Origin: an uncultured Pontibacter sp.
GTDB lineage: Bacteria; Bacteroidota; Bacteroidia; Cytophagales; Hymenobacteraceae
Assembly: GCA_947499125.1 (NCBI GenBank)
Contig: CANMMP010000002.1
Coordinates: 310,001 to 374,000 of the forward strand
Direction of reading: 5' to 3'
Length of the DNA stretch: 64,000 bases
Shown: positions 34,889 through 44,860 of the stretch, one piece after another
How the letters are laid out: every line of letters starts with the position of its first letter
How positions within the stretch are numbered: the first letter of the stretch is position 1
The notes under the pieces: generated by a model
The model's database searches: none
The model's input: only the letters and a program-made list of their open reading frames with translations
What the model was told of the DNA's origin: nothing
Program-made: the position numbers and the translations under genes

Positions 34889-37330
34889 ATGCTGTTAAAA
34901 CGAGACCTTTACAGAAGTATAAGCATAGCCAAACTGCTGCTTTTTATACTTCCTTTTCTACTGCTGGCTTGTAACACATCCGGCAACCTAAGTACAACAG
35001 GCACATCACCTGCAACCGAAATACTTTTTAACGATGACTGGCAATTTGTACGCGATGTAGATACTGCCAATGCAGGTATAAACCTGTCCGATACATCGAA
35101 CCAAACTATAAAATGGGAAAAAGTAAGCTTGCCGCACACCGCCCGACTGGAGCCGATCGAGAAAAAAGAGCAACAATGGCAGGGAGACGCGTTTTATAGG
35201 AAGACTTTTACCATTCCAGCTTCTGATAAGGGCAGGCACATTGCTATTAAGTTCGAGGCCGCCATGCAGGTGGCAGATGTATACTTAAATGGGCAGCATA
35301 TTTTCCGGCATCTGGGCGGTTACATACCGTTTTACATCGATCTGTCGGATAAACTGAAGTATGGCGAAGAGAATACCTTGCTTGTAAAGCTCAATAACGA
35401 AGACAACCCTAAAGTAGCGCCTGGTAAACCTCTGGCCGATCTCGATTTTAATTACTATAGCGGCATTTACAGGAATGTATACCTCATCAAAAAAGACAAA
35501 CTATACATTTCGGATGCTGTGGCGGCAAACCAGGTAGCAGGCGGTGGGGTGTTGTTGCACTACGATACGGTAAGCCAGCAGTCTGCAACGCTACGAGTAA
35601 AAACAGAGCTCAAAAACGACCACGCAGAAAGCAGGAAAGCCCAGGTAAGAACGATACTCTCTGATAAAGCAGGCAACGTTGTAGCTGAAAGTATAACCGA
35701 AATACAGGAAATACAGCTGGGTGCTTTTGGCACTTTTACACAGGCACTAACTATAACTAACCCGCAACTCTGGTCGCCAGACAACCCATACCTGTACTCG
35801 CTTACAGTAGAGTTGCTGCAGAACGGAAAAGTGATGGACCAGCAAACGCTTCGGACTGGAGTAAAGACTTTCCGGTTTGAGGCTGGTGCGTTTTATCTGA
35901 ATGGCGAAAAGCTGTTTCTGCGTGGCACCAACCGCCACCAGGAATATCCTTATGTTGGTTATGCCCTTTCGGATAACGCTAATTACCGCGATGCTTATAA
36001 GATAAAAAAAGCCGGGTTTAATTTTGTGCGCCTGTCTCATTACCCGCATGCACCGGCTTTTATGGAGGCCTGCGATGAGCTCGGTTTACTTGTTATGGAT
36101 GCCATACCAGGCTGGCAGTTTTTCGGGAATGAAGAGTTTCAGAAAAATGTGCTGCAGGATGTGCGTGACATGGTGCGCCGCGACCGTAACTATACTTCGG
36201 TTATACTTTGGGAGGCTTCGCTTAACGAATCGGGGATGATGAAGGAGTTTATGCAGCAGGCGCATGAAGCGGTGCATGAGGAGCTTCCTTTTAAAGGAGT
36301 GTATACCTGTGGCTGGCTCGATGAAGTATACGATGTGTTTATACCTGCGCGCCAACACGGCAAAGCCCCCGACTACTGGAACAAGTATAGCAAACAGAAA
36401 CCACTGTTTATTGCCGAGTACGGCGATTGGGAATATTATGCACAGAATGCCGGCTTCAACCAGAAAGACTTTGCCGACTTGAAGGAGGATGAACGTACCT
36501 CGCGGCAGTTGCGCGGTTTTGGCCAGAAACGATTGCTGCAGCAGGCACTAAATTACCAGGAGGCACACAACAGCAACCTACAGGGCCCGGCAGTAGGCGA
36601 TGCTAACTGGCTCATGATCGACTACAAGCGCGGCTATGCCGACGATATTGAAGCTTCCGGAATAATGGATATTGTGCGACTGCCGAAGTTTGCCTACTAC
36701 TTCTATCAGAGCCAGGCTGATGCCAGAACAGGTAGCGAATTTGATAAGCTAATGATTTTTATCGCTAATTACTGGAACGACCCGGAACTTACGACAGTAA
36801 AGGTGTTTAGCAATGCAGATGAGGTAGAATTGCAACTGAATGGCAAAACCATCGTCCGCCAGAAACCGGATCAGGATAAATATTCGACGCACCTGCCACA
36901 CCCGCCTTTTACGTTTGAAGTACCCAAGTATGAGCCAGGTACCCTAACCGCTATAGGTTATACAAACGGTAAAAGATCAGTTGAAACAACGCGCCACACA
37001 CCGGGAATAGCAGCAACTTTAGAGTTAGAAACAGACCTGAGTGGGAGAGAAGCTACAGCAGGACAAAACGATGTGCTGTTTGTTTATGCGCATATAAAAG
37101 ACGACAAAGGAACTACAGTACCGGATGCCGCCAATGCAGTAACCTTTAAAGCCGAAGGCGATGCCGAGATAGTGTATGTCAGCACTGTAAACGCCGAAGC
37201 CGGAATTGCTGCTATACTTTTAAAGATCGGAAAAACAGCCGGACCAGTAACTATAACAGCTACTTCCGAAGGTTTGCAACCGGCAACTACAACTATAAAA
37301 GTGCAACCCGGTTCTCAGTCATCCAGGTAA
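34889..37330 (+). CDS. GH2 glycoside hydrolase lipoprotein (beta-galactosidase type)
   Basis: The 813-residue protein has a lipoprotein signal (LLLFILPFLLLAC). GH2 parts in order: sugar-binding domain (about 45-200, DVYLNGQHIFRHLGGYIPFYIDL), immunoglobulin-like domain (about 215-325), TIM barrel (about 330-620) and C-terminal Ig-like domains. The acid/base is Glu447 in WEASLNES and the nucleophile Glu510 in FIAEYGDWEYY. HYPHAPAFMEACDELGLLVMDAIPGW is a GH2 signature. Galactokinase and galT directly downstream (galK starts 36 bases after its stop) favour beta-galactosidase activity, which releases galactose in the periplasm or at the surface. The final domain resembles bacterial Ig-like invasin repeats seen in this GH2 subgroup. 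Confidence 0.9.
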   Translation: MLLKRDLYRSISIAKLLLFILPFLLLACNTSGNLSTTGTSPATEILFNDDWQFVRDVDTANAGINLSDTSNQTIKWEKVSLPHTARLEPIEKKEQQWQGDAFYRKTFTIPASDKGRHIAIKFEAAMQVADVYLNGQHIFRHLGGYIPFYIDLSDKLKYGEENTLLVKLNNEDNPKVAPGKPLADLDFNYYSGIYRNVYLIKKDKLYISDAVAANQVAGGGVLLHYDTVSQQSATLRVKTELKNDHAESRKAQVRTILSDKAGNVVAESITEIQEIQLGAFGTFTQALTITNPQLWSPDNPYLYSLTVELLQNGKVMDQQTLRTGVKTFRFEAGAFYLNGEKLFLRGTNRHQEYPYVGYALSDNANYRDAYKIKKAGFNFVRLSHYPHAPAFMEACDELGLLVMDAIPGWQFFGNEEFQKNVLQDVRDMVRRDRNYTSVILWEASLNESGMMKEFMQQAHEAVHEELPFKGVYTCGWLDEVYDVFIPARQHGKAPDYWNKYSKQKPLFIAEYGDWEYYAQNAGFNQKDFADLKEDERTSRQLRGFGQKRLLQQALNYQEAHNSNLQGPAVGDANWLMIDYKRGYADDIEASGIMDIVRLPKFAYYFYQSQADARTGSEFDKLMIFIANYWNDPELTTVKVFSNADEVELQLNGKTIVRQKPDQDKYSTHLPHPPFTFEVPKYEPGTLTAIGYTNGKRSVETTRHTPGIAATLELETDLSGREATAGQNDVLFVYAHIKDDKGTTVPDAANAVTFKAEGDAEIVYVSTVNAEAGIAAILLKIGKTAGPVTITATSEGLQPATTTIKVQPGSQSSR

Positions 37331-37366
37331 AAAAAAATACATTTTAGCCAGGTTTATACTTATCGC

Positions 37367-38512
37367 ATGCAACACGCTATCAGAACTAAATTTACAGAAC
37401 TATACAAGCAACAACCACAGCTATTCCGGTCGCCGGGCAGGGTAAACCTGATAGGGGAGCACACCGACTATAACAATGGCTTTGTGCTGCCGGCTGCTAT
37501 TAACAAAGAGATCGTATTTGCTATAGCGCTCAACAACACCCAAACTATAAACCTGTATTCGCTGGATATGCAGGAGCAGGCCAGTTTTGAACTGCAAAGT
37601 ATAGAACCGTCGGATATTGGCTGGGCAAATTACCTGCTGGGTGTAGTAGCACAGTTCCAGAAAGCAAACTATAAGATCGGTGGTTTCGACCTGGTTTTTG
37701 GAGGCAATATACCCATCGGGGCGGGTTTGTCGTCGTCAGCGGCAGTGGAGTGCGGGTTGGCTTTTGCGCTGAACGAGTTGCATGGTTTTGGGCTAAACCG
37801 AATGATACTGGCTGAAATGGCTCAGAAAGCCGAACACGAATTTGCAGGTGTACGCTGCGGCATTATGGACCAGTTTGCCAGTTTGTTTGGTAAAGATGGG
37901 CATGCGGTTAAACTCGATTGCCGTTCCCTGGAATACGAATATTTTCCTTTTGACATGAGCCATTACCGTATCGTGCTCTGCGACTCGCAGGTAAAACATT
38001 CGCTGGCATCATCCGAATACAACACCCGCCGGCAGGAATGCGAAACAGGCGTAGCTATACTTCAAAAACATTACCCCAAAGTTGGCAGCCTACGCGATGC
38101 AACTATAGAAATGCTCGAAAAGCATCAACCCGAATTTGACCCCGTAGTTTATAAGCGCTGCAGTTTTATAGTGCAGGAAAATAACCGTGTGCTGGATGCT
38201 TGCAAGGCTTTACAGGAAAATGACTTAGTGTTTTTTGGTCAGAAAATGTACGCATCGCATGCCGGCCTTCAACACGACTACGAAGTAAGTTGCCCCGAAC
38301 TCGACTTTTTGGTAGAACAGGCAAAACAGCAGTCTTCGGTTTTGGGCGCACGCATGATGGGCGGAGGCTTTGGCGGTTGCACCATTAATATTGTAAGTAT
38401 AAATGCTGTAGATGATTTTGTTGCAGCCATGAGCGCGGCTTACGAACAGCAGTTTAAGATACAACTACCGACTTACATCGCTGAAATAGTAGATGGTAGC
38501 AGCGAATTTTAA
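37367..38512 (+). CDS. galK: Galactokinase
   Basis: The 381-residue protein has the three GHMP-kinase motifs: the galactokinase signature RSPGRVNLIGEHTDYNNGFVLPAA near the N terminus, the ATP loop PIGAGLSSSAAVECG, and the C-terminal GARMMGGGFGGC. It phosphorylates alpha-D-galactose to galactose 1-phosphate in the cytoplasm, the first step of the Leloir pathway. It lies between the GH2 gene and galT, so galactose freed by the cluster's glycosidases can be used at once. Length matches the family. Confidence 0.97.
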   Translation: MQHAIRTKFTELYKQQPQLFRSPGRVNLIGEHTDYNNGFVLPAAINKEIVFAIALNNTQTINLYSLDMQEQASFELQSIEPSDIGWANYLLGVVAQFQKANYKIGGFDLVFGGNIPIGAGLSSSAAVECGLAFALNELHGFGLNRMILAEMAQKAEHEFAGVRCGIMDQFASLFGKDGHAVKLDCRSLEYEYFPFDMSHYRIVLCDSQVKHSLASSEYNTRRQECETGVAILQKHYPKVGSLRDATIEMLEKHQPEFDPVVYKRCSFIVQENNRVLDACKALQENDLVFFGQKMYASHAGLQHDYEVSCPELDFLVEQAKQQSSVLGARMMGGGFGGCTINIVSINAVDDFVAAMSAAYEQQFKIQLPTYIAEIVDGSSEF

Positions 38513-38580
38513 AGTATAAGCCCGGGGCAAAACACATTTAGAACTATAAACAGGAATCTCTCCTGAACTATAAATACCAC

Positions 38581-39606
38581 ATGAACTCATTTGATCTGAA
38601 AGAACATCCGCACCGCCGCTTCAATCCGCTTACCGGGGAATGGGTACTGGTTTCTCCACACAGGGCCAGGCGCCCATGGCAGGGGCAGGAGGAAAGTATA
38701 AACCGCGAAGTGCGACCCGAGTACGAACCCACTTGTTACCTGTGTCCGACCAACGTGCGTGCTAACGGCTCCCACAACCCCGACTATAAAAGCACTTTTG
38801 TGTTCGAGAACGACTTTGGCGCTCTGCAGGCCTCAACTCCCGAAGGAAAACATGAAATGGGCAGTCTGTTACGTGCTGAAAGTGAGAAGGGCATCAGTAA
38901 GGTTATCTGCTTTTCGCCGCGCCACGACCTGACCTTAGCCGATATGGAAGTTGCCGATATCAAAAAAGTGGTAGACCTGTGGCAGCACGAGTACGATGAA
39001 CTGGGCAAGATTGACTTTATAAACTATGTGCAGATTTTCGAGAACAAAGGCCAGGTAATGGGCTGTAGCAACCCACACCCGCACGGGCAGATATGGGCGC
39101 AAAGCACTATCCCTAACGAGCCGGCCAAAGAGACTGAACAGCAAACCAACTACTATAAGCAGCACAACCGCAGTCTGCTCCACGATTATGTAACTATAGA
39201 GTTAAAGGAAGAAAGTCGCATTGTTTTTCAAAATGACGGTTTTGTGGTGCTGGTACCTTTCTGGGCGGTGTGGCCATTCGAGACTATTATTATAAGCAAG
39301 CGCCATTTTCAGCATATCGGCCAGATGACTGAGCAGGAAAAAGCTGATTTTGCTGAAGCGATCAAAACTATAACCGCCATTTACGATAAAGTCTTTAATG
39401 TGTCGTTCCCTTACTCGGCTGGTATACACCAGCAACCTACCGATGGAAAGGCGTACCCAGGGTGGCACTTTCACATGCACTTCTTCCCGCCGCTGCTGCG
39501 CTCTGCCAGTGTTAAAAAATTTATGGTTGGCTACGAAATGCTGGGCAGCCCCCAACGCGACATAACCCCTGAAACCAGTGCCGAGAAATTAAAAAGCTTA
39601 CTGTAA
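38581..39606 (+). CDS. galT: Galactose-1-phosphate uridylyltransferase
   Basis: The 341-residue protein has the active-site motif SNPHPHGQIWA with the HPH nucleophile, zinc-site cysteines in PTCYLCPTN, RAGR-like RHDLTLADME, and the C-terminal GWHFHMHFFPPLLRS. It transfers UMP from UDP-glucose to galactose 1-phosphate, giving UDP-galactose and glucose 1-phosphate. It follows galK by 68 bases. The UDP-galactose 4-epimerase needed to complete the pathway is not in this window. Confidence 0.97.
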   Translation: MNSFDLKEHPHRRFNPLTGEWVLVSPHRARRPWQGQEESINREVRPEYEPTCYLCPTNVRANGSHNPDYKSTFVFENDFGALQASTPEGKHEMGSLLRAESEKGISKVICFSPRHDLTLADMEVADIKKVVDLWQHEYDELGKIDFINYVQIFENKGQVMGCSNPHPHGQIWAQSTIPNEPAKETEQQTNYYKQHNRSLLHDYVTIELKEESRIVFQNDGFVVLVPFWAVWPFETIIISKRHFQHIGQMTEQEKADFAEAIKTITAIYDKVFNVSFPYSAGIHQQPTDGKAYPGWHFHMHFFPPLLRSASVKKFMVGYEMLGSPQRDITPETSAEKLKSLL

Positions 39607-39733
39607 ACTATAAATTTTTGCCTCCTGATATCGGGAATTAATAATTTTATATTCATATTTAAAAATATTTCCACATTGGGGCAAACCGCCTTTTTGTAAC
39701 TAACCTGTAAACCAGAACTAACGCTTACATTAC

Positions 39734-41311
39734 ATGAATTTTTCTACGCTGGATTTTATAATCTTTTTCGGGTACTGTATCTTTATTATCGTATTCGGCC
39801 TCTGGATCTCTCGGGAGAGAAAGGGTCACACTAAAAACTCTACCGACTACTTCCTGGCCAGTAAATCGCTTCCGTGGTGGGCGATCGGTGCCTCACTTAT
39901 AGCCGCCAACATATCGGCCGAGCAGTTTATAGGTATGTCGGGTTCTGGTTTTGCTATTGGCTTAGGTATAGCTTCTTACGAGTTTATGGCGGCCGTTACC
40001 TTATTACTGGTAGCTAAGTATTTCCTGCCTATTTACTTAAAAGAGGGCATTTTTACGATGCCGCAGTTCCTAAAACTCCGCTACGACGACCGTATCCGTA
40101 CCAGCCTGGCCGTGTTCTGGATCATGCTCTACATTTTCGTGAACCTTACATCGGTTCTATACTTGTCGGCGCTGGCGCTTAGCGTGGTGCTGGATATCTC
40201 TACAACACAGGCTATCATTGGCCTGGCATTTATTGCAGTGGCTTACTCTACTTACGGTGGTCTTACGGCTGTTGCCTGGACGGACGTGGTGCAGGTGATC
40301 TTCCTGGTATTTGGTGGTTTGGTAACTACGTACCTTGCCCTCGATGCCGTTAGTGGCGGAAATGGCGCTTTAACCGGTCTGTCAACTTTATACGAGCAGG
40401 TTCCTCAGAAATTTGATATGATATTGTCGGAGGACAACCCGTTCTATAAAGACCTGCCGGGTATGACGGTATTATTTGGTGGTATGTGGATTGCGAACAT
40501 AAGCTACTGGGGCTTTAACCAGTACATTATTCAGCGTGCGCTTGCTGCCAAAAGCTTAAAAGAAGTACAGTGGGGCCTGGTGTTTGCCGCTTTCCTTAAA
40601 CTGCTAATTCCGTTGGTAGTAGTATTGCCTGGTATAGCCGCTTTTGCTCTTAATGCAGATATAGAACGTTACGACGAAGCTTACCCATGGCTGTTGAATA
40701 ACCTGGTGCCAACCGGTGTTAAAGGTCTTGCTTTTGCGGCGCTTATTGCGGCAGCATTATCATCGCTGAGCTCTATGATGAACTCTACGGCGACCATTTT
40801 TACCATGGATATTTACAAGGCGCACCTGAAGCCGACTGCCAGCGAAAAGCAACTGGTAACTATAGGCAGGCTGGTAAGTTTAGTATCTATTGTTATAGCC
40901 GCTTTTGTAGCCGAGCCTTTGCTGGGCGGTGAAGAACAGATCTTCCAGTTTATACAGAAGTATACCGGTTTTGTGAGCCCGGGCATAGTGGTGTTGTTCG
41001 TGTTTGGCCTGTTCTGGAAAAAGACTACTTCCAACGCAGCGCTTGCCACAGCCATCGCTTCCGTTCCGATCAGTATACTTATCGACCAGATATTCCCGGC
41101 AATGCCGTTCCTGGACCAGATGGGCCTAGTGTTCCTAATCCTTACTACGCTCATCATCCTGGTATCGCTGTTCGAGAACAAGGCACGCAACATTATACCT
41201 GAGAACTTTATTCGTATCGATAGCCAGCTGTTCAAAACAGACCCGATCTTTAATATATCAGCGCTGTTCATACTTTTTGCTACAGCAGCTATCTATATCG
41301 TGTTCTGGTAA
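39734..41311 (+). CDS. Sodium:sugar symporter (SSS family, vSGLT-like)
   Basis: The 525-residue protein has about 13-14 membrane helices and the SSS core: TDYFLASKSLPWWAIGASLIA, NISAEQFIGMSGSGFAIG, and NISYWGFNQYIIQRALAAK. These stretches closely resemble the well-studied galactose/Na+ symporter vSGLT of Vibrio, including the AEQFIGMSGSG helix. It should bring a monosaccharide, probably galactose or glucose, across the inner membrane driven by Na+. Its place right after galK and galT, with a terminator behind it, supports galactose import. Confidence 0.92.
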   Translation: MNFSTLDFIIFFGYCIFIIVFGLWISRERKGHTKNSTDYFLASKSLPWWAIGASLIAANISAEQFIGMSGSGFAIGLGIASYEFMAAVTLLLVAKYFLPIYLKEGIFTMPQFLKLRYDDRIRTSLAVFWIMLYIFVNLTSVLYLSALALSVVLDISTTQAIIGLAFIAVAYSTYGGLTAVAWTDVVQVIFLVFGGLVTTYLALDAVSGGNGALTGLSTLYEQVPQKFDMILSEDNPFYKDLPGMTVLFGGMWIANISYWGFNQYIIQRALAAKSLKEVQWGLVFAAFLKLLIPLVVVLPGIAAFALNADIERYDEAYPWLLNNLVPTGVKGLAFAALIAAALSSLSSMMNSTATIFTMDIYKAHLKPTASEKQLVTIGRLVSLVSIVIAAFVAEPLLGGEEQIFQFIQKYTGFVSPGIVVLFVFGLFWKKTTSNAALATAIASVPISILIDQIFPAMPFLDQMGLVFLILTTLIILVSLFENKARNIIPENFIRIDSQLFKTDPIFNISALFILFATAAIYIVFW

Positions 41312-41330
41312 GGGGTTAGCAAACTATAAG

Positions 41331-41370
41331 AAAAGCCTGCTTCGGTTATACATACCGGGGCAGGCTTTTT
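41331..41370 (+). terminator. Terminator after the sugar symporter gene
   Basis: AAAGCCTGC pairs with GCAGGCTTT (with an inner CGG/CCG step) and a T-run follows. It ends the galK-galT-symporter transcript and separates it from the SusC/D/E unit. Confidence 0.85.
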
Positions 41371-41799
41371 TTTGTGATTTAACAACAGGTGACTAAAAAC
41401 TTTAATCCAATTTTATAGTATAACTTTTTGCATCAATCTGCGACGTATTTATACTTATTGTAGTAAAATGTAATGGTATGGATGTCAGGTTTATGCAGTA
41501 TAGTTGTTGCGGATGTACATGATTTTTCTGACGATTACAATGACAAAAATCTATATATAAAACTTGCATTTTAAGGAATAAATTACGCAATTAGCACTGG
41601 TGAAAAAGGGCTTTATCAGGCCATTTTTATTTGAGTTTCAACTATAAAAACAAATAGTATACTTCACTTATTTATTTAACAACCCTATACCCGGCTGCAG
41701 ATGTGCTGCCCCCGGACTGTGACCTAAAACAGCACAGGCATTATTTAAAACAGCAATAGCTAAGAACGATATTGATTTAACTTTTACTCATTAACAACT
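41371..41799. other. Long leader/promoter region before the SusC gene
   Basis: No gene is seen; a 62-codon open frame on the minus strand (41402-41590) is AT-rich and not credible. The region should hold the promoter and a long untranslated leader for the susCDE-like transcript. No regulator binding site could be recognised. Confidence 0.4.
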
Positions 41800-44700
41800 A
41801 TGCAAGAAAAGTCTAAAAGACGGATGAGCTTTGGCTTAACGGTGGCATTATGTTGCCTGTACATGACAGGGAATGCAAATGCGAACAACGGAGCCGGCAC
41901 AGAAGCAGTTGCTACCTACAAGGCAGAAAGCAGCTACCTGGCTGCCGGAAAGCAACAGGCAGTAACCGTAACAGGTAGAGTAACCAACGAGAACGGTGAA
42001 GGTCTGCCAGGTGTAACTGTGGTCTTAAAAGGCACTACAACAGGTACTTCTTCCGATATCAATGGTAACTTCTCGTTAAATGTTCCGCAGACAGGGGGCA
42101 CGCTGGTGCTTTCGTTTATAGGTTATACAACACAGGAAGTAGCTATTAACGGACGTACTACTATTAATGTAAGCCTTCAGCCAGACACTAAAACACTGGA
42201 TGAGATTGTAGTAGTAGGTTATGGTACGCAAAAGAAAAGCGACGTAACAGGTTCTGTAACTACAGTGTCGTCGGATGATTTTGCAAAAGGCCAGGTAACT
42301 ACACCAGAGCAGCTGATACAAGGTAAAGTAGCCGGTGTGCAGATCACGTCAAATGGTGGTGCTCCTGGTTCAGGTTCACAGATCCGTATACGTGGTGGTG
42401 CTTCGCTTTTTGCTAACAACGACCCGCTTATCGTTATCGATGGCGTGCCGGTTTCAAGCTCAGGCGTTTCAGGTTCGGCTAATGCACTTAGCTTCATCAA
42501 CCCGGAAGATATTGCCAGCTTCAACATCCTGAAAGACGCATCGGCAACAGCCATCTATGGTTCACGCGCATCTAACGGTGTTATCATCATTACCACAAAA
42601 AGAGGCTCTGCTGATAAAAAACTAGGCGTAAACTTCACGACGCAACACTCGCTTTCGGTTGTGCCCAACACAATTGATGTGTTGAATGGCGATGAGTTCA
42701 GAGAACTTATCCTGGCAGATACGGAGCTTGCGCAAGGCCAGAAAGACCTGCTTGGTACAGAAAACACAAACTGGCAGGAGCTGATCTACCGCGAAGCTTA
42801 TACTACAGACAATAACCTGAGCCTGGATGGTACTATAAAAAATGTGCCTTACCGTGTATCTTTAGGTTACCTGAACCAGGATGGTGTTCTGAAGACATCA
42901 AACTTCGAAAGAGCATCGCTTGGTGTTAGCTTAAACCCATCTTTCCTGGATGACCACCTGACAGCGAATGTAAACTTTAAAGGTGCTCAGACGAACAGCG
43001 TATTTGCAAACGAAGGCGCTATAGGTTCAGCTATCATTTTCGACCCTACACAGCCTGTTTACAGCGGCGATGAGTCGATGTTTGGTGGCTACTTTCAGTG
43101 GCAGGATGCGGATGGCTGGAATACATTATCTCCGGTTAACCCGCTGAGCATGCTGGAACTTCGCGAAGATGTAAGTGAAGTAAACCGCTGGATAGGTAAC
43201 GTACAGTTAGACTATAAACTACACTTTTTGCCAGACCTAAGAGCTAACCTGAACTTCGGTACAGACCGCTCAGACAGCGAAGGCCATATTATTGAGGAAG
43301 CAGAGTTAGCGTCTAACCGTTATGGAGTAAGAACTATCTCGAGATACTCGCAGGAAAAAGAAAACAACCTGGTTGATTTCTACCTGAACTACCAGAAAGA
43401 ACTTGGTGCTAACCGTTTTGATGTAACAGCCGGCTACTCGTTCCAGCAATTCATCTCTGAATCTCCGGACTATGCTTTCAGCGAATTCGAAAGCGGTGAC
43501 CCGATCGGTACGTTGCCGGACTTTGTACCTTCATACTCTGAGGTAAGGCTTAAGTCTTATTTCGGTAGAGTAAATTACGCGCTGCTGGATCGTTACATCT
43601 TTACAGGTACAGTGCGTTACGATGGTTCTACCCGTTTTGCTGAAGACAACCGTTGGGGTGTGTTCCCGGCATTTGCTTTTGCCTGGAGAATGAACGAGGA
43701 AGCTTTCCTTCAGAACGTGAACTTCTTATCAGATCTTAAACTGCGCTTAGGTTACGGTATCACAGGTCAGCAGGACATTGGTGCTGAGTTTCCGTACCTG
43801 GCCCGCTATACAAGAGCTGATAACACTGCTCAGTACCAGTTTGGCGATACTTTCTACCCAACGTTCCGCTCAGAAGGATATGATGCAAACATTAAGTGGG
43901 AAGAAACAGCTACTTACAATGCTGGCTTAGACTTCGGTTTTGCAAATAACCGCGTAACCGGTAGTTTAGATTACTTCTTTAAAGATACAAAAGACCTGCT
44001 TGCACAAGTTACAGTTCCTGCTGGCTCTAACCTTACAAACCTACTCTGGACGAACGTAGGTAACATGGAGACCCACGGCTTTGAAGCTGCCCTGAACTTT
44101 GTAGCGATCAGCACCGAAAAAGTAAACTGGAACATTGGCATCAACGGTACTTGGATAGACCAGGAGATCACATCGCTAAGCAAAGTAGATGACCCTAACT
44201 TTGCCGGTTACCCACAAGGTGGCATAGAAGGTGGTACCGACAACACTGTGCAGCGTTACAAGGTTGGTTATGCACCATACTCATTTTATGTATACAAGCA
44301 GGTATATGACGAAAGCGGCCGTCCAATCGAAGGTCTTTATGCTGACCTGAACGGTGATGGTACTATCAGTGCTGATGACCGTTACTTATACAAAAAACCG
44401 GCTGGTACTTTCAGCATGGGCTTTAACACACAGCTGACGTATGGCAACTGGGACCTGAGCATGGTACTGCGTGGCAATTTTGGCAACTATGTGTATAACA
44501 ACGTATACTCTAACTTAGGCGCTCGCCAGTCTTACAGCTTTGCCGGTTACCTGAACAACGTATCGCGTAACATACTTGATACCGACTTCAGCAACTACCA
44601 GCTGCTATCTGATTATTATGTAGAAAATGCCTCGTTTGTTCGCATGGACAACATTAGCCTTGGCTATAACTTCGGTAAAGTAATTGGCGACAGAGTTGGG

Positions 44701-44841
44701 CTTAGAGCAACAGCCAGCGTACAGAATGCTTTCGTGATCAGCAACTATAACGGTATCGATCCGGAGCACTCTTCAGGTATAGACTACTCGCTGTACCCAC
44801 GTCCGCGTGTGTTCTCTGTAGGCTTAAACGTTAACTTGTAA
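41800..44841 (+). CDS. SusC/RagA-type TonB-linked outer-membrane transporter
   Basis: The 1013-residue protein has a signal region (FGLTVALCCLYMTGNANA), a carboxypeptidase-regulatory-like domain (about 50-125, VTGRVTNENGEGLPGVTVVL ... SFIGYTTQEV), a TonB box-like segment (LDEIVVVGYGTQ), a plug domain (KGQVTTPEQLIQGKVAGVQI, SATAIYGSRASNGVIIITTK) and a beta-barrel ending in FSVGLNVNL. SusC proteins import oligosaccharides across the outer membrane with a SusD lid. It is directly followed by SusD (19-base gap to its ATG) and SusE. The gene is poor in the ATA isoleucine codon, as expected for a highly expressed gene. Confidence 0.96.
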   Translation: MQEKSKRRMSFGLTVALCCLYMTGNANANNGAGTEAVATYKAESSYLAAGKQQAVTVTGRVTNENGEGLPGVTVVLKGTTTGTSSDINGNFSLNVPQTGGTLVLSFIGYTTQEVAINGRTTINVSLQPDTKTLDEIVVVGYGTQKKSDVTGSVTTVSSDDFAKGQVTTPEQLIQGKVAGVQITSNGGAPGSGSQIRIRGGASLFANNDPLIVIDGVPVSSSGVSGSANALSFINPEDIASFNILKDASATAIYGSRASNGVIIITTKRGSADKKLGVNFTTQHSLSVVPNTIDVLNGDEFRELILADTELAQGQKDLLGTENTNWQELIYREAYTTDNNLSLDGTIKNVPYRVSLGYLNQDGVLKTSNFERASLGVSLNPSFLDDHLTANVNFKGAQTNSVFANEGAIGSAIIFDPTQPVYSGDESMFGGYFQWQDADGWNTLSPVNPLSMLELREDVSEVNRWIGNVQLDYKLHFLPDLRANLNFGTDRSDSEGHIIEEAELASNRYGVRTISRYSQEKENNLVDFYLNYQKELGANRFDVTAGYSFQQFISESPDYAFSEFESGDPIGTLPDFVPSYSEVRLKSYFGRVNYALLDRYIFTGTVRYDGSTRFAEDNRWGVFPAFAFAWRMNEEAFLQNVNFLSDLKLRLGYGITGQQDIGAEFPYLARYTRADNTAQYQFGDTFYPTFRSEGYDANIKWEETATYNAGLDFGFANNRVTGSLDYFFKDTKDLLAQVTVPAGSNLTNLLWTNVGNMETHGFEAALNFVAISTEKVNWNIGINGTWIDQEITSLSKVDDPNFAGYPQGGIEGGTDNTVQRYKVGYAPYSFYVYKQVYDESGRPIEGLYADLNGDGTISADDRYLYKKPAGTFSMGFNTQLTYGNWDLSMVLRGNFGNYVYNNVYSNLGARQSYSFAGYLNNVSRNILDTDFSNYQLLSDYYVENASFVRMDNISLGYNFGKVIGDRVGLRATASVQNAFVISNYNGIDPEHSSGIDYSLYPRPRVFSVGLNVNL

Positions 44842-44860
44842 TTTTTAATTTTTGAGATCG

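Noticed and set aside
41402-41590. A 62-codon open frame on the minus strand before SusC
   Set aside because: AT-rich, no recognisable features, and inside the likely promoter/leader of the susCDE unit.
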